A stretch of 64,000 nucleotides of DNA from SAR86 cluster bacterium. GTDB taxonomy: Bacteria; Pseudomonadota; Gammaproteobacteria; Magnimaribacterales; Magnimaribacteraceae. Every line of letters begins with the position of its first letter. Positions within the stretch are counted from its first letter, which is position 1. Of the stretch, positions 45,321 to 55,079 are shown in pieces. The stretch is taken from contig JADHSF010000003.1 of assembly GCA_016777005.1 (NCBI GenBank), forward strand, positions 1-64,000, in the 5' to 3' direction. The notes beneath the pieces are model-generated. The model was not told the DNA's origin, did not search any database, and worked only from the letters and a program-made list of their open reading frames with translations. The position numbers and the translations under genes were made by a program.

Positions 45321-46505
45321 ATGAGTGGAATTTTAGAAGGTGTAAAGGTTTTAGATTTTGGAAGATATATTGCGGGGCCTTTTTGTGGAGCTCTATTAGC
45401 AGACTACGGAGCTGAGGTGATTAGGATAGAGAGAGTTAGTGGCAGCGAGGATAGATTTGTAACTCCTGTAACTCAAGATGGCCAAGGAGCAATGTTTCTG
45501 CAGCTGAATAGAAATAAACTGGGCTTAACGCTAAATCCAACAAAAGAAGAAGGTAAGGAAATAGTTAAGAGATTGGTTAAGCGTTCGGATATTGTCATTG
45601 CAAATCTTCCAGAACCAACTTTGAAATCAATGGGTTTAGATTATGAAAATCTTAAATCTATAAATCCAAGTATTATCCTTACTTCTAATACGGCTTTTGG
45701 AACAACTGGTCCTTACTCGGAAAGAGTGGGATTCGATGGCGTAGCTCAAGCAATGTCAGGTGCAATGGATATGACAGGGGGCTCTGAACAACCAACTAAG
45801 GCCTACGCACCATATGTAGATTTTTGTAGTGCATCTTTGGCAGCTTTTGGAACACTACTGGCCTTCATCGAGAGACAGAAAACAGGCAAGGGTCAAAGAG
45901 TCCAAACGTCTTTATTACAGACCGCGTTAACTACTACTAACAGCCTTTTAATAGAACAAGAAATATTGAATGTAAATCGATCTGCCTCAATGAATAGAGC
46001 TCAGACCTCTGGCCCTTCAGATACCTTTAAAACAAAAGATGGTTGGATACTTGTTCAGACTGTTGGTCAGCCTCTTTTTGAACGATGGGTTCATTTAATG
46101 GGAGAAGATGAATGGTTGAATGATGAGAAATTTAAGGATGATTTGAGCAGAGGAGAAAATGGTCATCTTATAAGTGAGAGAATGTCAAAATGGTGTGAAG
46201 AAAAAACTTCTCAAGAAGCAATTAAAGAATTAGAAAAATTCAGGATACCTGTTGGGGAGGTATTAAAGGCAAGTGAAACGCTAAATGAGGAGCATATTAC
46301 GAAGAATGGATCATTTATAAAAATGGAATATCCAACTATGGATAAGTCTTTTTCGGTTGTTGGACCGGCTGTAGAACTATCCGAAAATCCAGGTAAAATT
46401 AAGTTAAGATCACCAGAGCTAGGAGAGCATAACCAAGAAATTTTGACTAGTCTTGGCTACAACCAAGAAGAAATAGACGAATTAAAACTAAATAGAATTA
46501 TCTAG
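45321..46505 (+). CDS. CaiB/BaiF family CoA-transferase
   Basis: Class III CoA-transferase that moves CoA between carboxylic acids through an aspartyl intermediate. The N-terminal LDFGRYIAGPFCGALLADYGAEVI is diagnostic, and the catalytic Asp is D167 in YVDFCSASLAAFGT. The length of 394 aa is typical. A ribosome site AAGGAAG precedes the ATG. It is followed after 9 bp by an acyl-CoA dehydrogenase gene, so it probably activates the acid that the dehydrogenase oxidises (alpha-methylacyl-CoA racemase is a related alternative). Confidence 0.9.
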   Translation: MSGILEGVKVLDFGRYIAGPFCGALLADYGAEVIRIERVSGSEDRFVTPVTQDGQGAMFLQLNRNKLGLTLNPTKEEGKEIVKRLVKRSDIVIANLPEPTLKSMGLDYENLKSINPSIILTSNTAFGTTGPYSERVGFDGVAQAMSGAMDMTGGSEQPTKAYAPYVDFCSASLAAFGTLLAFIERQKTGKGQRVQTSLLQTALTTTNSLLIEQEILNVNRSASMNRAQTSGPSDTFKTKDGWILVQTVGQPLFERWVHLMGEDEWLNDEKFKDDLSRGENGHLISERMSKWCEEKTSQEAIKELEKFRIPVGEVLKASETLNEEHITKNGSFIKMEYPTMDKSFSVVGPAVELSENPGKIKLRSPELGEHNQEILTSLGYNQEEIDELKLNRII

Positions 46506-46514
46506 GAGAAACAG

Positions 46515-47678
46515 ATGGACTTTAAACTTTCAGAACAACAACAAGAACTGCAACAAACTGCAAGAAATTTTGCTCAAAAGGAGATGACTGAAGTTGCTCA
46601 TTCCATAGAACAAACCAGTGAACCGCTCTCCAAAGAGTGGTTAAAAAAATATGCAGATATGGGGTTTTTAGGTATAAATGTTTCAGAGAACTACGGGGGA
46701 TTGGGTTTATCCAATCTTGATGCTCTTTTGGTCATGGAAGAATTTGCTAAGATATCATCTGCAGTTGCCTTTCCTATATTTGAGAGTTGTGTTGGTCCAG
46801 TAAAGGCCATAGAACATTTTGCTTCAGAAGAATTAAAAAATAAGATAATTCCTGAAGTGTGCAAAGGAAATATTGTTGTGGCTGTATCTATGTCTGAACC
46901 CAATGCTGGATCCGCACTTACTGATCTGACAACCAAAGCGGAGATTAACGGCAATAAGATAATACTTAACGGAACAAAAAGATGGTGTTCAGGGGGAGGT
47001 CACTCTGAAGGTTATGTTGTTTATTGCAGAATGTCAGACGAACCTGGAGCAAATGGTATAGGTGCTGTTTATGTCGAAAAAGATACAAAAGGATTAAGCT
47101 TCGGTCAACAAGAAAGCTTGATGGGATGGAATGGTATTCCTTCAGCTGATATTTACTTTGATAATGTTGAGTTGCCAATAGAAAATATAATTGTTGAAGC
47201 AAACGGAGGCTTCAAAAAATTAATGGAAGCTTTCGATTTAGAAAGATGTGGGAATGCTACCATGTGCTTAGGTCAAGCCTCTGGTGCACTAGAAAGTGCA
47301 ATTGAATATGTACAAGAAAGAGAACAATTTGGTAAACAAATTGTAGAATTCCAAGCTGTTCAAATGAAATTAGCGGAAATGGCTATGAAAGTTGAAGCTT
47401 CAAGGCTGCTTATACAGAGAGCTGCTCATAATGCCCAAGAAGGCTTTCCAAGTATATTTGAGTCAAGTGTTGGAAAATGCTTTTCTAATGAAACAGCAAG
47501 AGAAGTAGTCGCATCTGCAATGCAACTTATGGGTGGATACGGATTTAATAAAGAATACACTATGGAAAGAAAATACAGAGATGTATGGGGCTGGGGTATT
47601 GCAGGAGGAACCATAGATATCCAAAAAATTAACATCACATCAGCTATGGTAGGAAAACGATTTAATCAAAGAAAATAG
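46515..47678 (+). CDS. Acyl-CoA dehydrogenase
   Basis: FAD enzyme that introduces the alpha-beta double bond in acyl-CoA. It shows the three-domain layout: an N-terminal helical domain, a middle FAD domain with VAVSMSEPNAGSALTDL and RWCSGGGHSEGY, and a C-terminal domain with REQFGKQIVEFQAVQMKLAEM and QLMGGYGFNKEYTMERKYRD. The length of 387 aa is normal. It pairs with the CoA-transferase upstream. The substrate chain is unknown. Confidence 0.92.
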   Translation: MDFKLSEQQQELQQTARNFAQKEMTEVAHSIEQTSEPLSKEWLKKYADMGFLGINVSENYGGLGLSNLDALLVMEEFAKISSAVAFPIFESCVGPVKAIEHFASEELKNKIIPEVCKGNIVVAVSMSEPNAGSALTDLTTKAEINGNKIILNGTKRWCSGGGHSEGYVVYCRMSDEPGANGIGAVYVEKDTKGLSFGQQESLMGWNGIPSADIYFDNVELPIENIIVEANGGFKKLMEAFDLERCGNATMCLGQASGALESAIEYVQEREQFGKQIVEFQAVQMKLAEMAMKVEASRLLIQRAAHNAQEGFPSIFESSVGKCFSNETAREVVASAMQLMGGYGFNKEYTMERKYRDVWGWGIAGGTIDIQKINITSAMVGKRFNQRK

Positions 47679-48161
47679 CTATTTTAATTCTTGTATTATC
47701 CTTTCAAGATTATTTACTAAATCATCTTTCTCATCTTCGGTAAGAAAGTCACCTATTGGTACTCTCTCACCCTTTGAAGTCACAACTATATGTGCCGGGT
47801 ACCATGGATGCTCTGGTCGTTCAACGGAAACGGAAGACCACATTCTATAATATTCCCAAACTTGATTAATCTTCCCCTCTCCTTTTTCTATCTTTAACTT
47901 TTCTTTGGTAAGTGTTATCACTTCTTGTTTATATGTTTTTTTCATAACCAAATAAACACAGATGCCTACAAATAAAACCTCAAGCCCTGCAAATGGTAAA
48001 ATCATTGTTGCTCCTGCAAATGCAAACCCAATACCAATAGATAAGCATGTAAAAGCTATAATGAAGATAAATAATAGACTAGACTTCCAATCAGTAGATT
48101 GGTTAGGTCGAAGTAATATACTATGAGTACACTCTTCAGAGTTAGTTTCGATTTTGACCAT
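47679..48161 (-). CDS. DUF2244 family membrane protein
   Basis: A 160-aa integral membrane protein with two adjacent hydrophobic helices (about residues 28-72) and a soluble C-terminal part with WEYYRMWSSVSVE and VVTSKGERVPIGDFLTEDEK. The family is widespread in proteobacteria, often near cytochrome oxidase genes, and has no established function. Its stop abuts the stop of the facing acyl-CoA dehydrogenase gene (TAGCTA). The argD promoter's -35 overlaps its start. Confidence 0.82.
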   Translation of the reverse strand: MVKIETNSEECTHSILLRPNQSTDWKSSLLFIFIIAFTCLSIGIGFAFAGATMILPFAGLEVLFVGICVYLVMKKTYKQEVITLTKEKLKIEKGEGKINQVWEYYRMWSSVSVERPEHPWYPAHIVVTSKGERVPIGDFLTEDEKDDLVNNLERIIQELK

Positions 48162-48181
48162 ATAAAAAGGGTATCTATAAT
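48154..48181 (+). promoter_or_regulatory. Sigma-70 promoter for argD
   Basis: TTGACC (48154-48159) and a perfect TATAAT (48176-48181) are spaced 16 bp apart. The predicted start is about 23 nt before the argD ATG. This is the best consensus match seen in the window. It overlaps the first codons of the divergent DUF2244 gene. Confidence 0.65.
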
Positions 48182-48210
48182 ACTACTGTCTTACTTAGTA
48201 GACCTCTCAA

Positions 48211-49404
48211 ATGAAAGAAAATAGTAAAAATAATCAGTTAAGGGAAATGTATGACAATGTTATGTTGCCAAATTATGCTCCTGCTTTCTTTGTACCTGAA
48301 TCCGCAAAAGGCTCCAAGTTGTGGGATAAGGATAACAAAGAATACATAGATTTTGGAGGTGGTATAGCAGTTAATTCATTAGGACATGCTCATCCTAGAT
48401 TAATTGAGGTACTTACAAAACAAGCTCAAAAAGTATGGCATTTGAGTAATTATCTTACAAATGAACCAGCCATTAACTTGGCAAAACAGCTCACTGAGCT
48501 AACTTTTGCAGATAATGTTTTCTTTAGTAATTCCGGTTCTGAAGCCAATGAAGCTGCGATAAAAATAGCCCGAAAATATCATGCCTCGAAAAACAGTCCA
48601 AGAAATGAGATTGTTTCCTTTGAGGGTTCATTTCATGGCAGGTCATTATTAAATATTTCTCTTGGTGGCACAGAAATGCATAAAAAAGGATTTGAACCCT
48701 TAATGCCTGGAATTAAGCATGGAGTGTTTAATCACTTAGCTGGATTGGAAAAACTTATCACAGACAAAACTGCTGCAGTAATTATTGAACCCGTCCAAGG
48801 TGAAGCTGGTGTTTACGCTGCAACAAAAGAGTTTATGCAAAAAATAAGGGCTTTAACTTTAGAACAAGGAGCTTTATTAATTATTGATGAAGTTCAAAGC
48901 GGAGTTGGCAGAATGGGAAGTCTTTATGGTTACATGCATTATGAGGTTGAACCTGACATCGTAACCTCTGCAAAAGGATTAGGTGGCGGGATGCCAATAG
49001 GGGCAACTTTGACGACAAAATTAATAGGAGAAAGTATGCAACCAGGAACACATGGTTCTACTTTTGGAGGAAATCCTATGGCTTGTGCTGTAGCTAATGA
49101 AGTATTGAAAATTATCAATGATCTAGGGTTCCTAGAAGAAGTGCGCAGAAAAGAGAAACTCTTTACAGAGTTACTCGAAGATCTTAACAAAGAAAAAAAG
49201 GTATTTTCTGGAATTAGGTCAGAGGGCTTATGGATAGGTTGTGATTTAACAAACGCAGATTCTGGCGATATCATCAATAGATCTTATGATAGAGGTTTAA
49301 TAATGGTATCTGCCGGACCTAAGTGTCTTAGGCTTGCTCCAGCCTTGAACATAACCGATGATGAGATCAAAGAAGGAATTGAAATACTGAAAACAGTTTT
49401 TTAG
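48211..49404 (+). CDS. argD: Acetylornithine aminotransferase
   Basis: Class III PLP aminotransferase of arginine (and possibly lysine) synthesis. PLP and substrate motifs are NSGSEANEAAIKIARKY, EPVQGEAGVY, IIDEVQSGVGRMG and the Schiff-base lysine in TSAKGLGGGMPIGA. The length of 397 aa is normal. The N-terminus NYAPAFFVPESAKG resembles ArgD rather than GABA or ornithine aminotransferases. It is followed by an aldo/keto reductase gene after 10 bp. Confidence 0.92.
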   Translation: MKENSKNNQLREMYDNVMLPNYAPAFFVPESAKGSKLWDKDNKEYIDFGGGIAVNSLGHAHPRLIEVLTKQAQKVWHLSNYLTNEPAINLAKQLTELTFADNVFFSNSGSEANEAAIKIARKYHASKNSPRNEIVSFEGSFHGRSLLNISLGGTEMHKKGFEPLMPGIKHGVFNHLAGLEKLITDKTAAVIIEPVQGEAGVYAATKEFMQKIRALTLEQGALLIIDEVQSGVGRMGSLYGYMHYEVEPDIVTSAKGLGGGMPIGATLTTKLIGESMQPGTHGSTFGGNPMACAVANEVLKIINDLGFLEEVRRKEKLFTELLEDLNKEKKVFSGIRSEGLWIGCDLTNADSGDIINRSYDRGLIMVSAGPKCLRLAPALNITDDEIKEGIEILKTVF

Positions 49405-49414
49405 GGGAATTATT

Positions 49415-50383
49415 ATGAAATATAGAAATTTAGGAAAGTCAGGTCTAAAAGTATCTGAATTATCATTTGGATCATGGGTCACTTTTAACAAACAAGTTGA
49501 TACTGGTCTTGCTGAGAGAATGTTTGGCACATGTCTAGATGCAGGAATTAATTTTTTTGATAATGCGGAAGGCTACGAAAGAGGTGAGTCTGAAGTTGTA
49601 ATGGGCAAGGCATTGAAAGCGCTTGATAGGTCAAGAGATTCCTATTGTGTTTCATCTAAAGTTTTTTTTGGAGCAAAAATAAATCCTTTACCAACTCAAA
49701 TTGGTTTAAGCAGGAAGCATATTACCGAAGCTTGTCACCAAGCTATGCAGAGACTTCAAGTTGATTATCTAGATATGTACTTTTGCCACAGGGCAGATCC
49801 TGAAACACCTATAAGCGAAACAGTTTGGGCGATGCATAATCTGGTCATGCAAGGAAAAGTTTTATATTGGGGTACATCTGAATGGACAGCAGAACAAATA
49901 GCAGAAGCTTATGAATTTGCTTACTCGAATCATCTTACGCCTCCGTCTATGGAGCAGCCTCAATACAACTTATTAGACAGGGAAAGGTTTGAGAATGAGT
50001 ATGGATCTCTTTATGAAAAATATGGTCTTGGAACGACTATTTGGTCTCCTTTAGCCTCAGGTGCACTTACAGGGAAATACCTTGAAGGAATACCTGATGG
50101 ATCCAGGGCCTCGCTTGAAGGATACGAGTGGTTAAAGAAAAGTATGGTTGAATCCGATAGAGGACAGGACAGAATGAAACGAGTCACTTCGTTAGTGCCA
50201 ATAGCCGAAAAACTCAATGTTAGTATGTCGAACCTTGCAATTGCTTGGTGTCTTCTGAACAAAAATGTTTCTACAGTAATCTTAGGGGCCTCTAAACTTG
50301 AACAACTAGAAGAAAATTTATCCAGTCCAGATATTCTTCCTCTATTAGAGGATAGTATTCAAGAAGAGTTACTAAATATTTAG
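49415..50383 (+). CDS. Aldo/keto reductase (voltage-gated potassium channel beta-like / YghZ type)
   Basis: NADPH-dependent (alpha/beta)8 reductase of 322 aa. Catalytic tetrad positions are visible: Asp in FFDNAEGYERGESE, Tyr in the same segment, Lys in CVSSKVFF and His in YFCHRADPETP. The opening MKYRNLGKSGLKVSELSFG is typical of the AKR6/7/14 group. Its physiological substrate is unknown; methylglyoxal or aldehyde detoxification is common. The ribosome site AGGGGA precedes the ATG. Its stop overlaps the facing thioesterase stop by 4 bp. Confidence 0.87.
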   Translation: MKYRNLGKSGLKVSELSFGSWVTFNKQVDTGLAERMFGTCLDAGINFFDNAEGYERGESEVVMGKALKALDRSRDSYCVSSKVFFGAKINPLPTQIGLSRKHITEACHQAMQRLQVDYLDMYFCHRADPETPISETVWAMHNLVMQGKVLYWGTSEWTAEQIAEAYEFAYSNHLTPPSMEQPQYNLLDRERFENEYGSLYEKYGLGTTIWSPLASGALTGKYLEGIPDGSRASLEGYEWLKKSMVESDRGQDRMKRVTSLVPIAEKLNVSMSNLAIAWCLLNKNVSTVILGASKLEQLEENLSSPDILPLLEDSIQEELLNI

Positions 50384-50841
50384 ATCTTCAGCCTAAGATC
50401 AAAATCTAGGTCACCCGTTAAAGCATGATCTGCTAACATTCCATTTAGGTGTGCGATAGTTTCCTCATTCATTTCGCATGATTTTCTAGTATTCATATCT
50501 ACATGAATAAGGACATTCTCTGAGATAGCACATGCATCTCCAGCCTTATTAAAGATGACACCCCCATAATGGATTAACTTCGGTTTGACGGCAAAGTATC
50601 TAAAACCTGGAAAAGCTATCTCACCCTTTCTCATTTCTTTTAAATACCTAATATTCATTTCCAAGGTAAAGAAAGAAAAACCTTTCTCAAAGTAATTCGA
50701 TGAAAAACCTAATGAAGCATAGAAAGGAAACTCATCTTCAAAAATTTGAGCATAGTAAAGTACATTCATATGCTCATTGAGATCGCACATTTCTTCGGTA
50801 ATAAGTACTTCATTTCCCAGATAGGGGAATTTATCTTTCAT
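50380..50841 (-). CDS. 4HBT-type acyl-CoA thioesterase
   Basis: A 153-aa hotdog-fold protein. The conserved Asp-His region DLNEHMNVLYYAQIFEDEF resembles the active-site block of 4-hydroxybenzoyl-CoA thioesterase-like proteins (D-x-N-x-H-x-N). A later strand segment reads FTLEMNIRYLKEM. It has a strong AAAGGAG ribosome site. The substrate is unknown. It sits between the aldo/keto reductase and topoisomerase IV genes and appears to be its own transcription unit. Confidence 0.78.
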   Translation of the reverse strand: MKDKFPYLGNEVLITEEMCDLNEHMNVLYYAQIFEDEFPFYASLGFSSNYFEKGFSFFTLEMNIRYLKEMRKGEIAFPGFRYFAVKPKLIHYGGVIFNKAGDACAISENVLIHVDMNTRKSCEMNEETIAHLNGMLADHALTGDLDFDLRLKI

Positions 50842-50890
50842 CTTCTACTCCTTTAAAATAGCCTCAATCTTTGTTAAATTTTTATCTAAA

Positions 50891-53137
50891 TTAAGTTTGG
50901 TTGATTTGATTTGAAATAACCTCTATTGCATCAACTTTTCTAAAACCTTTAGGTAAAAAATTACCTCTTCTGCCTCTATTACCTAAGAAATTTTCTAGGT
51001 CCTTGAATTTGATTGTAAAATGTCTTTTGCCACTAATCAATTTCAGCTCTCTTCCCTCTCCCATAACTCCAATTTCCTGAAGAAACTCCTCTCCAGAATC
51101 AAAATTTGCTTTTGGGATGCCTATAATCTTATTGCCCTTACCTCTTGCTAATTGAGGAAGTTCTGAATGTGGAAAGACGAGCATTCTTCCTTGGTTAGTA
51201 ATAGCAGTTATTAAGTCCTCTTCACCTGTAATGATGCCTGGTGGAAGTACAGCGGCATTAGCCTGAACTCTGATAGCAGCTTTTCCAGATTTATTCTTTG
51301 TCTGGAGATCACCCAAATTAGCTATAAAGCCATAGCCAGAGGAAGTGGCCAAGATAATCTTTGTTTCATTAGGACCAGAGATTACACCTGCAAAAGTTTC
51401 TCCTGACTCAGCATTGAGTTTTCCAGTTAAAGGTTCTCCTTGTCCTCTTGCCGAAGGAAGAGAATGACAAGGCAAGGTATAGGCCTTTCCTTTCGAATCG
51501 AAGAAAACTGCATTTTGATTATTTCGAGATGGCGCTGAAGCAAAGTAACCATCACCTTCTCTGTAATTTAAGGATTCAGGATCAATATCATGACCTTTAG
51601 CTGCCCTGACCCAACCTCTTTTAGAAAGCACAACAGTAACTGGGTCAGAAGATATGAGCTCTGTTTCATCAAAGGCAGTAGCCTCTTCTCTTGAAACTAT
51701 TGGGCTATTTCTTTCATCTCCATATATTTCTGAATCTGCTATGAGCTCTTTTTTAATTAAAGTTTTAAGTCTTGTCTTAGAGCCTAATAATTTCTCTAAT
51801 TCTTTTCTTTCTGAATCAAGATTACCCTGTTCTTCTTTAATTTTTATCTCTTCAAGTTTCGCAAGCTGTCTTAATCTTATTTCTAGAATGGCATCAACCT
51901 GAATAATGCTTAGTTTAAATTTTTTTTGTAAAACTTTTTTGGGCTCATCTTCGTTACGAATGATGCTAATTACCTCATCAATATTAAGATAGATGACTAA
52001 AAGCCCTTCTAGGATATGCAACCTATCTAGAACCCAATCAAGCCTATACTGGAGCCTCCTCGTAACAGTCTGCAATCTAAATGTTAACCATTCCTTAAGA
52101 ACCAGTTTTATATCTCGAGTTTGAGGCTTTCCATTCAAGCCTATCAGATTCATGTTCACTCTATAGTTTTTTTGAAGATCAGTAGTTGCAAATAAGTGAT
52201 TCATTACGGCATCTTTATCGACTCTATTAGATTTAGGAACTAGAACTAATCGAGTTGGGTTTTCTTCATCGCTTTCATCTCTTAAATCCACAATCATAGG
52301 AAGTTTTTTTCCATCCATCTGCGAAGCTATTTGCTCAAGGATCTTTGAACTAGATGTCTGGTGAGGTAGAGCATTTATAACGATCTCTCCATTTTCTATA
52401 TCATAAGTGGCTCTCATCCTTATAGACCCTCTTCCTGTTTTGTAGATTTCTTTTAAGTCTTCTTCTGAAGAAATTATTTCAGCTTTAGTAGGAAAATCTG
52501 GCCCTGGAATAATGTTATATAATTCTTCAACTGTGACTTTTGGTTCATCTAGTATTTTTATGCAAGCATTTACAATTTCATTTAAGTTATGCGGAGGTAT
52601 ATCTGTAGCCATGCCCACAGCGATACCAGTGGCCCCATTCAATAATAAGTTAGGCAATCTAGCTGGAAGAACAGAAGGTTCTAATAGAGTTCCATCAAAA
52701 TTGCTTGTCCAATCAACAGTACCTTGACCAAGTTCCTCAAGAAGACTCTTAGCATATGGAGATAAACGACATTCTGTATACCTCATTGCAGCGAAAGACT
52801 TCGGATCATCAATTGAACCCCAGTTACCTTGACCATCTATCAATGGATATCTTGTAGAAAAAGACTGGGAAAGAAGCACCATGGCCTCATAAGCTGCAGT
52901 ATCTCCATGAGGATGAAATTTACCTATTACATCTCCGACAGTTCTAGCACTTTTTTTGTATTTTGCAGCTGAACTTAAACCAAGTTCAGACATAGCATAA
53001 ATTATTCTTCTCTGAACGGGCTTCAGTCCATCTCCGATGTTAGGAAGTGCTCTATCCAAAATGACATACATTGAGTAATCAAGATAAGCCTTTTCACTAA
53101 ACTGACTTAGTGGCTGTTGTTCAAGTTTCTCAGACAT
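50891..53137 (-). CDS. parC: DNA topoisomerase IV subunit A
   Basis: Decatenates daughter chromosomes. The catalytic Tyr lies in [14 protein letters not shown]; the N-terminal winged helix includes [28 protein letters not shown]. The position equivalent to E. coli ParC Ser80 is Thr here, while the Glu four residues later is kept. The C-terminal domain has degenerate beta-pinwheel blades and no GyrA box, which together with 748 aa supports ParC over GyrA. Its start overlaps the parE stop by 8 bp. Confidence 0.94.
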   Translation of the reverse strand: MSEKLEQQPLSQFSEKAYLDYSMYVILDRALPNIGDGLKPVQRRIIYAMSELGLSSAAKYKKSARTVGDVIGKFHPHGDTAAYEAMVLLSQSFSTRYPLIDGQGNWGSIDDPKSFAAMRYTECRLSPYAKSLLEELGQGTVDWTSNFDGTLLEPSVLPARLPNLLLNGATGIAVGMATDIPPHNLNEIVNACIKILDEPKVTVEELYNIIPGPDFPTKAEIISSEEDLKEIYKTGRGSIRMRATYDIENGEIVINALPHQTSSSKILEQIASQMDGKKLPMIVDLRDESDEENPTRLVLVPKSNRVDKDAVMNHLFATTDLQKNYRVNMNLIGLNGKPQTRDIKLVLKEWLTFRLQTVTRRLQYRLDWVLDRLHILEGLLVIYLNIDEVISIIRNEDEPKKVLQKKFKLSIIQVDAILEIRLRQLAKLEEIKIKEEQGNLDSERKELEKLLGSKTRLKTLIKKELIADSEIYGDERNSPIVSREEATAFDETELISSDPVTVVLSKRGWVRAAKGHDIDPESLNYREGDGYFASAPSRNNQNAVFFDSKGKAYTLPCHSLPSARGQGEPLTGKLNAESGETFAGVISGPNETKIILATSSGYGFIANLGDLQTKNKSGKAAIRVQANAAVLPPGIITGEEDLITAITNQGRMLVFPHSELPQLARGKGNKIIGIPKANFDSGEEFLQEIGVMGEGRELKLISGKRHFTIKFKDLENFLGNRGRRGNFLPKGFRKVDAIEVISNQINQT

Positions 53138-55016
53138 TTGCTAAATTTCCTTTATCTTCGAGCCATTCCTTGCGATCTTGTGATCGTTTTTTAGATAAGA
53201 GCATATCAACCATTTGAGAAGATTTGTCTCCATTTTGGATAGTAAGTTGAACTAGCCTCCTGGCCCCAGGGAGCATAGTGGTTTCTCTGAGTTGAGATGC
53301 ATTCATCTCACCTAAACCTTTAAAACGTTGAACTTCTATTTTAGTTCTTTTATTTTTCTTCTGAAGTTGGTCTACGAGTTTGTCTTTTTCAACATCATCC
53401 AGTGCATAGTGAACATCTTTACCTTGATCTACTCTATAGAGAGGCGGCATTGACACATACACCCTTCCGTCTTCGACTAAAGGTCTAAAGTGTTTTAGAA
53501 AAAGAGCACACAAAAGCGTAGCTATATGTAGTCCATCCGAGTCTGCATCGGCGAGTATACATACTTTGCCATATCTCAACCCTTCAAGGTTATTGCTACC
53601 TGGTTCAACACCTAATGCGATAGCAATATTATTCACTTCTTGAGAAGCCAGGACCTCACTGACATCTACTTCCCAGGTATTCATAATCTTTCCCTTAAGG
53701 GGAAGGATGGCTTGAAAAGTTCTATCTCTAGCTCTCTTTGCAGAACCGCCTGCAGATTCTCCTTCTACTAAGAATAGTTCTCCTTGCTCGGGATCATTAC
53801 TAGTGCAGTCAGTAAGCTTACCTGGCAAGGCAGGCCCTGATATGATTCTCTTCCTATCTACTTTCTTATTACTTTTCTGCCGTACTTGAGCATTAGCAAT
53901 ACAAATTTCTGCGATAGTTTCGCCTTCTTCTGTATGCTGATTAAGCCATAAACTAAAAGAATCTTTAATAATTTGCGATGAGACACTGGTAAATTCTTTG
54001 GATGAAAGCCTTTCTTTAGTTTGTCCCGTGAATTGAGGATCTTTTACCTTGGCAGAGATTATAGAGCTACAATTTAACCAAATATCATCAGCTGTGAGCT
54101 TTACTCCTCTTGGAATGAGATTTCTAAAATCACAAAATTCTTTAAGAGCTTCTGTAAGACCAGATCTTGTGCCATTAACATGCGTCCCACCTTGAGAAGT
54201 GGGTATTAAATTAACGTAACTCTCTGATATAGGATCGGCTATACCCTGTACCCATTGCAATGCCCAAGTAAGACCTCCCTCTTCTGATAAGAACTCTCCT
54301 TCAAAAGGATCTGCAGGAACTACCTCTCCGCCTATGTTCGAAGAAGATAGGTAAGAAGCAAGACCTTCTAAAAAGCACCAAGTTTCAGAGTTTCCGGTAT
54401 TTTCATCTTTAAAAGATATTTTAAGCCCCGGAGAAAGAACCGCTTTAGCTTTTAAGGCTGCGGTTAGCTGAGAAACTGATATCTTTGGATTATCAAAATA
54501 TTGAGGATCTGGTAAGAAAGTAACCTTAGTGCCCGTATTTTTCTGACCTACTGTATCTATTGGTTTTAATTCTGTCTTTTTTTCACTGTTCTCAAAACGT
54601 ATATGATATTTATTTCCGTCTCTTCTTATTTCTGCCTCGAGATGAAGAGACAAAGCGTTAACCACTGAAACTCCAACGCCATGAAGACCACCTGAGAATT
54701 TATAGTCTTCATTGGAGAATTTTGCACCAGCATGTAATCGAGTAAATATTAATTCTACTGCTGGAACTCCTTCTTCGGGGTGGATATCGACAGGCATACC
54801 CCTTCCATCATCCTCTACGCTTAGGGATCCATCTTTATTTAAGCAAACATCTATTTTGGAAGCGTAGCCACCTAAAGCTTCATCAATACTATTGTCTATA
54901 ACTTCTAGGGCTAAATGATTGGGCCTAGAAGTTTCAGTGTACATTCCAGGCCTTTTTTTGACCGGATCAAGTCCTGAAAGGACTTCAATCGACTTTGCAG
55001 TATATTCTCTAGTCAT
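53130..55016 (-). CDS. parE: DNA topoisomerase IV subunit B
   Basis: ATPase subunit of topoisomerase IV. GHKL ATP-binding motifs are [30 protein letters not shown] and [16 protein letters not shown]; the TOPRIM region has [17 protein letters not shown] and [16 protein letters not shown]. At 628 aa and without the gyrase-specific insert it is ParE. It is transcribed with parC from the gap at 55017-55079, divergent to a lipoprotein gene. Confidence 0.95.
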   Translation of the reverse strand: MTREYTAKSIEVLSGLDPVKKRPGMYTETSRPNHLALEVIDNSIDEALGGYASKIDVCLNKDGSLSVEDDGRGMPVDIHPEEGVPAVELIFTRLHAGAKFSNEDYKFSGGLHGVGVSVVNALSLHLEAEIRRDGNKYHIRFENSEKKTELKPIDTVGQKNTGTKVTFLPDPQYFDNPKISVSQLTAALKAKAVLSPGLKISFKDENTGNSETWCFLEGLASYLSSSNIGGEVVPADPFEGEFLSEEGGLTWALQWVQGIADPISESYVNLIPTSQGGTHVNGTRSGLTEALKEFCDFRNLIPRGVKLTADDIWLNCSSIISAKVKDPQFTGQTKERLSSKEFTSVSSQIIKDSFSLWLNQHTEEGETIAEICIANAQVRQKSNKKVDRKRIISGPALPGKLTDCTSNDPEQGELFLVEGESAGGSAKRARDRTFQAILPLKGKIMNTWEVDVSEVLASQEVNNIAIALGVEPGSNNLEGLRYGKVCILADADSDGLHIATLLCALFLKHFRPLVEDGRVYVSMPPLYRVDQGKDVHYALDDVEKDKLVDQLQKKNKRTKIEVQRFKGLGEMNASQLRETTMLPGARRLVQLTIQNGDKSSQMVDMLLSKKRSQDRKEWLEDKGNLANV

Positions 55017-55079
55017 GTTTTCTATATTATAACCTGTGGTAACAAAACTGAGTTACTAGAAATCAAAATAAAATTAAAC

